Shown here: one piece after another, positions 52,104 through 53,982 of the stretch
Numbering within the stretch: position 1 is the stretch's first letter
Layout of the letters: every line of letters starts with the position of its first letter
NCBI GenBank assembly: GCA_013349325.1
Contig: DUZX01000024.1
Location: forward strand, 1 to 53,982
Origin: Desulfuromonadales bacterium
GTDB taxonomy: Bacteria > Desulfobacterota > Desulfuromonadia > Geobacterales > Pseudopelobacteraceae
Direction: 5' to 3'
Length of the DNA stretch: 53,982 nt
Position numbers and translations under genes: made by a program
Notes under the pieces: generated by a model
The model's input: only the letters and a program-made list of their open reading frames with translations
Database searches by the model: none
What the model was told of the DNA's origin: nothing

Positions 52104-52410
52104 GTTCCATCTCCTCTTTGAGGGCTTTGAGAATATGACCGGGAATACTGTCAACAGCGCTCTTGGCATAAATAAGAAGTAACCAGATTTGCCCGACCTC
52201 CGTCCGGGCAAAATAGAGAACCCTGACTCCGCCGCTTTTGCCAGTTCCCCGACGGCTCCAGCGAACCTTGCGAACACCGCCGGAACCACGCACCACATCG
52301 CCCATATCGGGATTGGCGGCAAGATATTCCTGAAAGACTCCGTATTCGGTATCTGTCAGGTAATCATGAACCTGTTTCGTGAACAGTGGCGATTCGACAA
52401 AAGTAACCAT
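52090..52410 (-). CDS. RelE-like toxin (HigB group)
   Basis: 106 residues. RelE/HigB core VRVLYFARTEVGQIWLLLIYAKSA and VRKVRWSRRGTGKSGG, with the SRRGTGKSGGVRVLY stretch of HigB-like RNases. The -10 box is only six bases before the ATG, so the mRNA may be leaderless or the start coupled to it. Order toxin then antitoxin is typical of HigBA/NadS systems. It points against the direction of the neighbouring cassette gene. Confidence 0.85.
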   Translation of the reverse strand: MVTFVESPLFTKQVHDYLTDTEYGVFQEYLAANPDMGDVVRGSGGVRKVRWSRRGTGKSGGVRVLYFARTEVGQIWLLLIYAKSAVDSIPGHILKALKEEMEHATK

Positions 52411-52416
52411 GAGTCA

Positions 52417-52444
52417 AATATACGGCAATGACGTATAAAGTCAA
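52417..52444 (-). promoter_or_regulatory. Promoter/operator of the HigB-like module
   Basis: On the minus strand TTGACT, 16 bases, TATATT. ATACG/CGTAT form a palindrome (52420-52436) overlapping the spacer and -10 box, a likely operator. Only about six bases separate -10 from the ATG. Confidence 0.65.
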
Positions 52445-52477
52445 CCGGCAAATTTATTGAGAGAGATAAAATGTCCC

Positions 52478-52529
52478 ACCAGACAGAAATAGCGGTGAAC
52501 CCGCTGTTCTGACGAACCGTTGGTTGAAG
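52478..52529 (+). other. Weak attC-like structure (candidate)
   Basis: CAGAAATAGCGG pairs with CCGCTGTTCTG, and CCA with TGG, and the right end (GTTGAAG/GTTGGTT) is near GTTRRRY, but the left RYYYAAC is missing. It lies exactly before the 52531 start codon. Doubtful. Confidence 0.3.
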
Positions 52530-52530
52530 T

Positions 52531-52809
52531 ATGAAACCGAACACTTGCATTGGTCTATACCTCAAAGATGGTCGCTATAAATTTGAAGTTGCGGATGCTA
52601 AGCATGAAACATCATTTACTCGTATCGTAAGTGCGGGATCCCTTTATAAATCCGAGGCTGATGGCAGCAGTGTATGGTTTGGTAAACTGACGGATGGTGC
52701 CTTTGAATATATTAAAACTTATTCTGCCGATAAATTAGGATTGCTGATTGATAATCTCAAGCTTGATATGGTTAAGAGCGGTAGTCCAGCAAAGAAAGAA
52801 AATTGGTAA
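52531..52809 (+). CDS. Unknown small protein
   Basis: 92 residues. No signal peptide, no recognised domain. Begins MKPNTCIGLYLKDGRYKFEVADAK, ends in a helical basic region. The start follows a weak attC-like structure and lacks a convincing ribosome site. Possibly cassette cargo. Confidence 0.4.
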   Translation: MKPNTCIGLYLKDGRYKFEVADAKHETSFTRIVSAGSLYKSEADGSSVWFGKLTDGAFEYIKTYSADKLGLLIDNLKLDMVKSGSPAKKENW

Positions 52810-52839
52810 ACAGAGTTAAAGACAAGCGGCGATTCAAGT

Positions 52840-53151
52840 TCACCCCCAATAAGCTTTATCGTGTGGACCAAGGGCAATAAACTTGATGGTGTCGTCAAGA
52901 CAGTCAGGGCAATCTGCACATAGGACAATGGCATCGTCTCCCTTCTTTCGGCAAGTTGCGCAGTAAAGGAAAATAATCAGGAAATTGCGTTTGACGGGGC
53001 AACTGTAGAAACCACGAAAGTTTCCTTTGAGCGGTTCACCTAGAGTCACAGGGCTTTCGCAGATCATATTCACTTTTTTTCGGACAGCGTCTTTGATTGC
53101 ACTGTGCTTTTTTAGAGACGCAGCAAACTCGTCACTGAATACAAGATTCAT
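52840..53151 (-). CDS. RelE/ParE-family toxin
   Basis: 103 residues. Core FSDEFAASLKKH, then FRGFYSCPVKRNFLIIFLY. A Cys-rich CATCRKKGDD segment and CADCPDCLDD are unusual for RelE and may bind metal. Its start overlaps the antitoxin stop (ATGA). It runs against the cassette direction. Confidence 0.78.
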   Translation of the reverse strand: MNLVFSDEFAASLKKHSAIKDAVRKKVNMICESPVTLGEPLKGNFRGFYSCPVKRNFLIIFLYCATCRKKGDDAIVLCADCPDCLDDTIKFIALGPHDKAYWG

Positions 53152-53402
53152 TTAAAGACCTCATCATAACTGAGCCAGCTGACCGTACCAGCTTTAACTC
53201 GCTCAATTGTGCTTAAAAGCGAATCAGAAAAATCAGGGTCTGCCAGAATTGTTTCAGTCGGGTCATTCTCTTTAACCCGCTTCAATTTTAATGCAAATTG
53301 GGTAAAAACTTCAGAAACTGTTGTTCGCTGGGTTTCAGCATATTCCTTGATAAAGTCAATTAAGTCCGCGTCAAGAGTAAGATTGATTCTAGATTTTTGC
53401 AT
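53148..53402 (-). CDS. DUF6364-type antitoxin
   Basis: 84 residues from the ATG at 53402 with GAGGTG upstream. N-terminal RHH-like MQKSRINLTLDADLIDFIKEYAETQ, similar to the antitoxin at 47980. The C-terminal half should bind the toxin. Overlaps the toxin start. Confidence 0.8.
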   Translation of the reverse strand: MQKSRINLTLDADLIDFIKEYAETQRTTVSEVFTQFALKLKRVKENDPTETILADPDFSDSLLSTIERVKAGTVSWLSYDEVFK

Positions 53403-53421
53403 AGCGCACCTCCCAAGTGTC

Positions 53422-53451
53422 ATATTATGCGCACAACATACACCTTGTCAA
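53422..53451 (-). promoter_or_regulatory. Strong promoter of the DUF6364/RelE module
   Basis: On the minus strand TTGACA, 18 bases, TAATAT, with TATG/CATA half-sites in the spacer. It fires away from the attC-like site at 53476, so the module is independent of any integron promoter. Confidence 0.75.
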
Positions 53452-53475
53452 GTTAGTAAATTACGAATGAGAAAT

Positions 53476-53546
53476 ATTCAACCAACGGCAGCACCGGTCA
53501 GCGGGAAAAAGCCCCCGCAGAGCCGGTGTGCCTTACCACGTTGAAC
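53476..53546 (+). other. attC-like integron recombination site 2
   Basis: Left end ATTCAAC, right end GTTGAAC, 71 bp apart. TTCAAC pairs with GTTGAA, GGCA-CACCGG with CCGGTGTGCC leaving one extra G on the left arm, and GCGGG with CCCGC at the loop base. Extra unpaired bases on one arm are the known orientation marks of attC. Confidence 0.7.
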
Positions 53547-53619
53547 CAAAACAAAGGAACTATGAGTAGTTTGGAATTAAAATATCAAGCAATATTACAT
53601 TCAGTTTGGGGGGGCAATC

Positions 53620-53901
53620 ATGGACGTTGCAGCATTAAAATCAATAATCAGTTCGGCAGCAGCAAAAGGTATTGCAAACCGTACTGGGATACAATCGGAT
53701 ATTGACACGACAGCTACACAATTTTCAAAGGATGTTTACGAGTCAAAGTTAGCTGAAATTGCTTCGAAGTATGATGTGAAAAACATTACACCACGGCAGG
53801 CAGTCGCAATGTCAAACGAACTCTACGAAATCGGTTCTATTTCACTATTGGAAAAAGGGTGTTTTGGCTCAGCGAGAATAGGACTTTCGGTTCGTTTGTG
53901 A
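53620..53901 (+). pseudogene. Unknown gene cut by an insertion sequence
   Basis: 93-residue frame. The first 78 residues (MDVAALKSIISSAAAKG to YEIGSISLLEK) form a coherent small helical protein; the end GCFGSARIGLSVRL is read from insertion-sequence DNA. The GGGGGG in front serves as a ribosome site. Likely truncated near 53860. Confidence 0.55.
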
Positions 53902-53982
53902 TAAACCATCACGAACGGAGGAAAGTCCATGCGAAAGAAACGTCACAACTACACCCCAGAAGAGAAGGTTTCCGTTTTACGG
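53860..53982 (+). mobile_element. Left end of an insertion sequence (partial)
   Basis: DNA after about 53860 carries GGACTTTC and its complement GAAAGTCC (53881 and 53921) around the transposase start, and the frame at 53929 looks like a transposase. The element continues beyond the window; its exact end and target duplication cannot be seen. Confidence 0.6.
53929..53982 (+). CDS. Transposase N-terminus (IS3-type orfA-like), partial
   Basis: First 18 codons only: MRKKRHNYTPEEKVSVLR, the beginning of a helix-turn-helix orfA protein as in IS3-family elements. GGAG lies nine bases ahead and inside a hairpin arm, a common way to limit transposase expression. Family is inferred from this short stretch. 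Confidence 0.6.
   Translation, partial: MRKKRHNYTPEEKVSVLR

Overview
The window looks like chromosome from a member of the Geobacterales (Desulfuromonadota), probably close to Geobacter, Trichlorobacter or 'Pelobacter propionicus'. The main evidence is a short Geobacter-type pilin (PilA-N) directly followed by its partner (PilA-C/Spc) behind a clear -24/-12 sigma-54 promoter. Supporting evidence is the order rpsF-rpsR-DUF2232-rplI, a run of pyrR-pyrB-pyrC-carA, the rubrerythrin-like and TPR proteins, and a fragment of a multiheme cytochrome at the left edge. No 16S rRNA or other species-level marker is present, so the genus is an inference.

Layout. 1-0.4 kb: cytochrome fragment and terminators. 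0.6-3.1 kb: tmRNA (ssrA) and the cmoA-cmoB tRNA-modification pair, all on the minus strand. 3.1-6.5 kb: FmdB zinc ribbon with a 39-residue membrane peptide, a PilZ protein, an exported pentapeptide-repeat protein and an SppA-type signal peptide peptidase. 6.8-10.7 kb: cyclophilin and ferritin-like genes (plus strand), then an AMIN-domain protein and a large TPR protein (minus strand). 10.9-13.5 kb: unknown protein, DedA, TrmJ-type methyltransferase and SemiSWEET. 13.6-14.2 kb: ccdAB. 14.5-19.5 kb: pilA-N/pilA-C, a membrane glycosyltransferase, a PIN toxin module, an ABC permease and a TPR protein. 19.5-27.3 kb: ChaN-like lipoprotein, AsmA-like protein, CNNM/CorC protein and the ribosomal cluster rplI-DUF2232-rpsR-rpsF. 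27.4-29.6 kb: DUF2156 protein and a divergent aminotransferase. 29.6-31.35 kb: small AT-rich islet (lipoprotein and flavoprotein) bracketed by two related palindromes. 31.4-39.1 kb: htpG, malic enzyme, and a two-component system with a sigma-54 activator. 39.2-46.7 kb: M16 peptidase, the pyr operon, then a Uma2 protein, a radical SAM protein and a DUF486 membrane protein.

From about 46.7 kb to the right edge the window is accessory DNA. It holds an exported hydrolase, degraded gene traces, four toxin-antitoxin modules, REP-like palindromes, small exported proteins of unknown function, and the start of an insertion sequence that cuts into the last gene. Two short structures at 51109-51166 and 53476-53546 match attC recombination sites of integron gene cassettes (RYYYAAC and GTTRRRY ends, long imperfect stem). 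No integrase is visible. I read this part as a probable cassette cluster without an integrase, carrying two antisense toxin-antitoxin modules with their own promoters.

How the genes work together. The core part groups translation and RNA modification, envelope maintenance and pyrimidine synthesis (pyrR-B-C-carA with a terminator in the leader; carB is not here). The pilin pair is probably switched on by a PilR-type activator through sigma-54. The genes behind it (glycosyltransferase, permease, TPR protein) are likely pilus-linked accessory functions whose transporter ATPase is missing, with a toxin module in its place. Six toxin-antitoxin modules in 54 kb, several at the junctions of otherwise conserved neighbourhoods, show where foreign DNA has entered.
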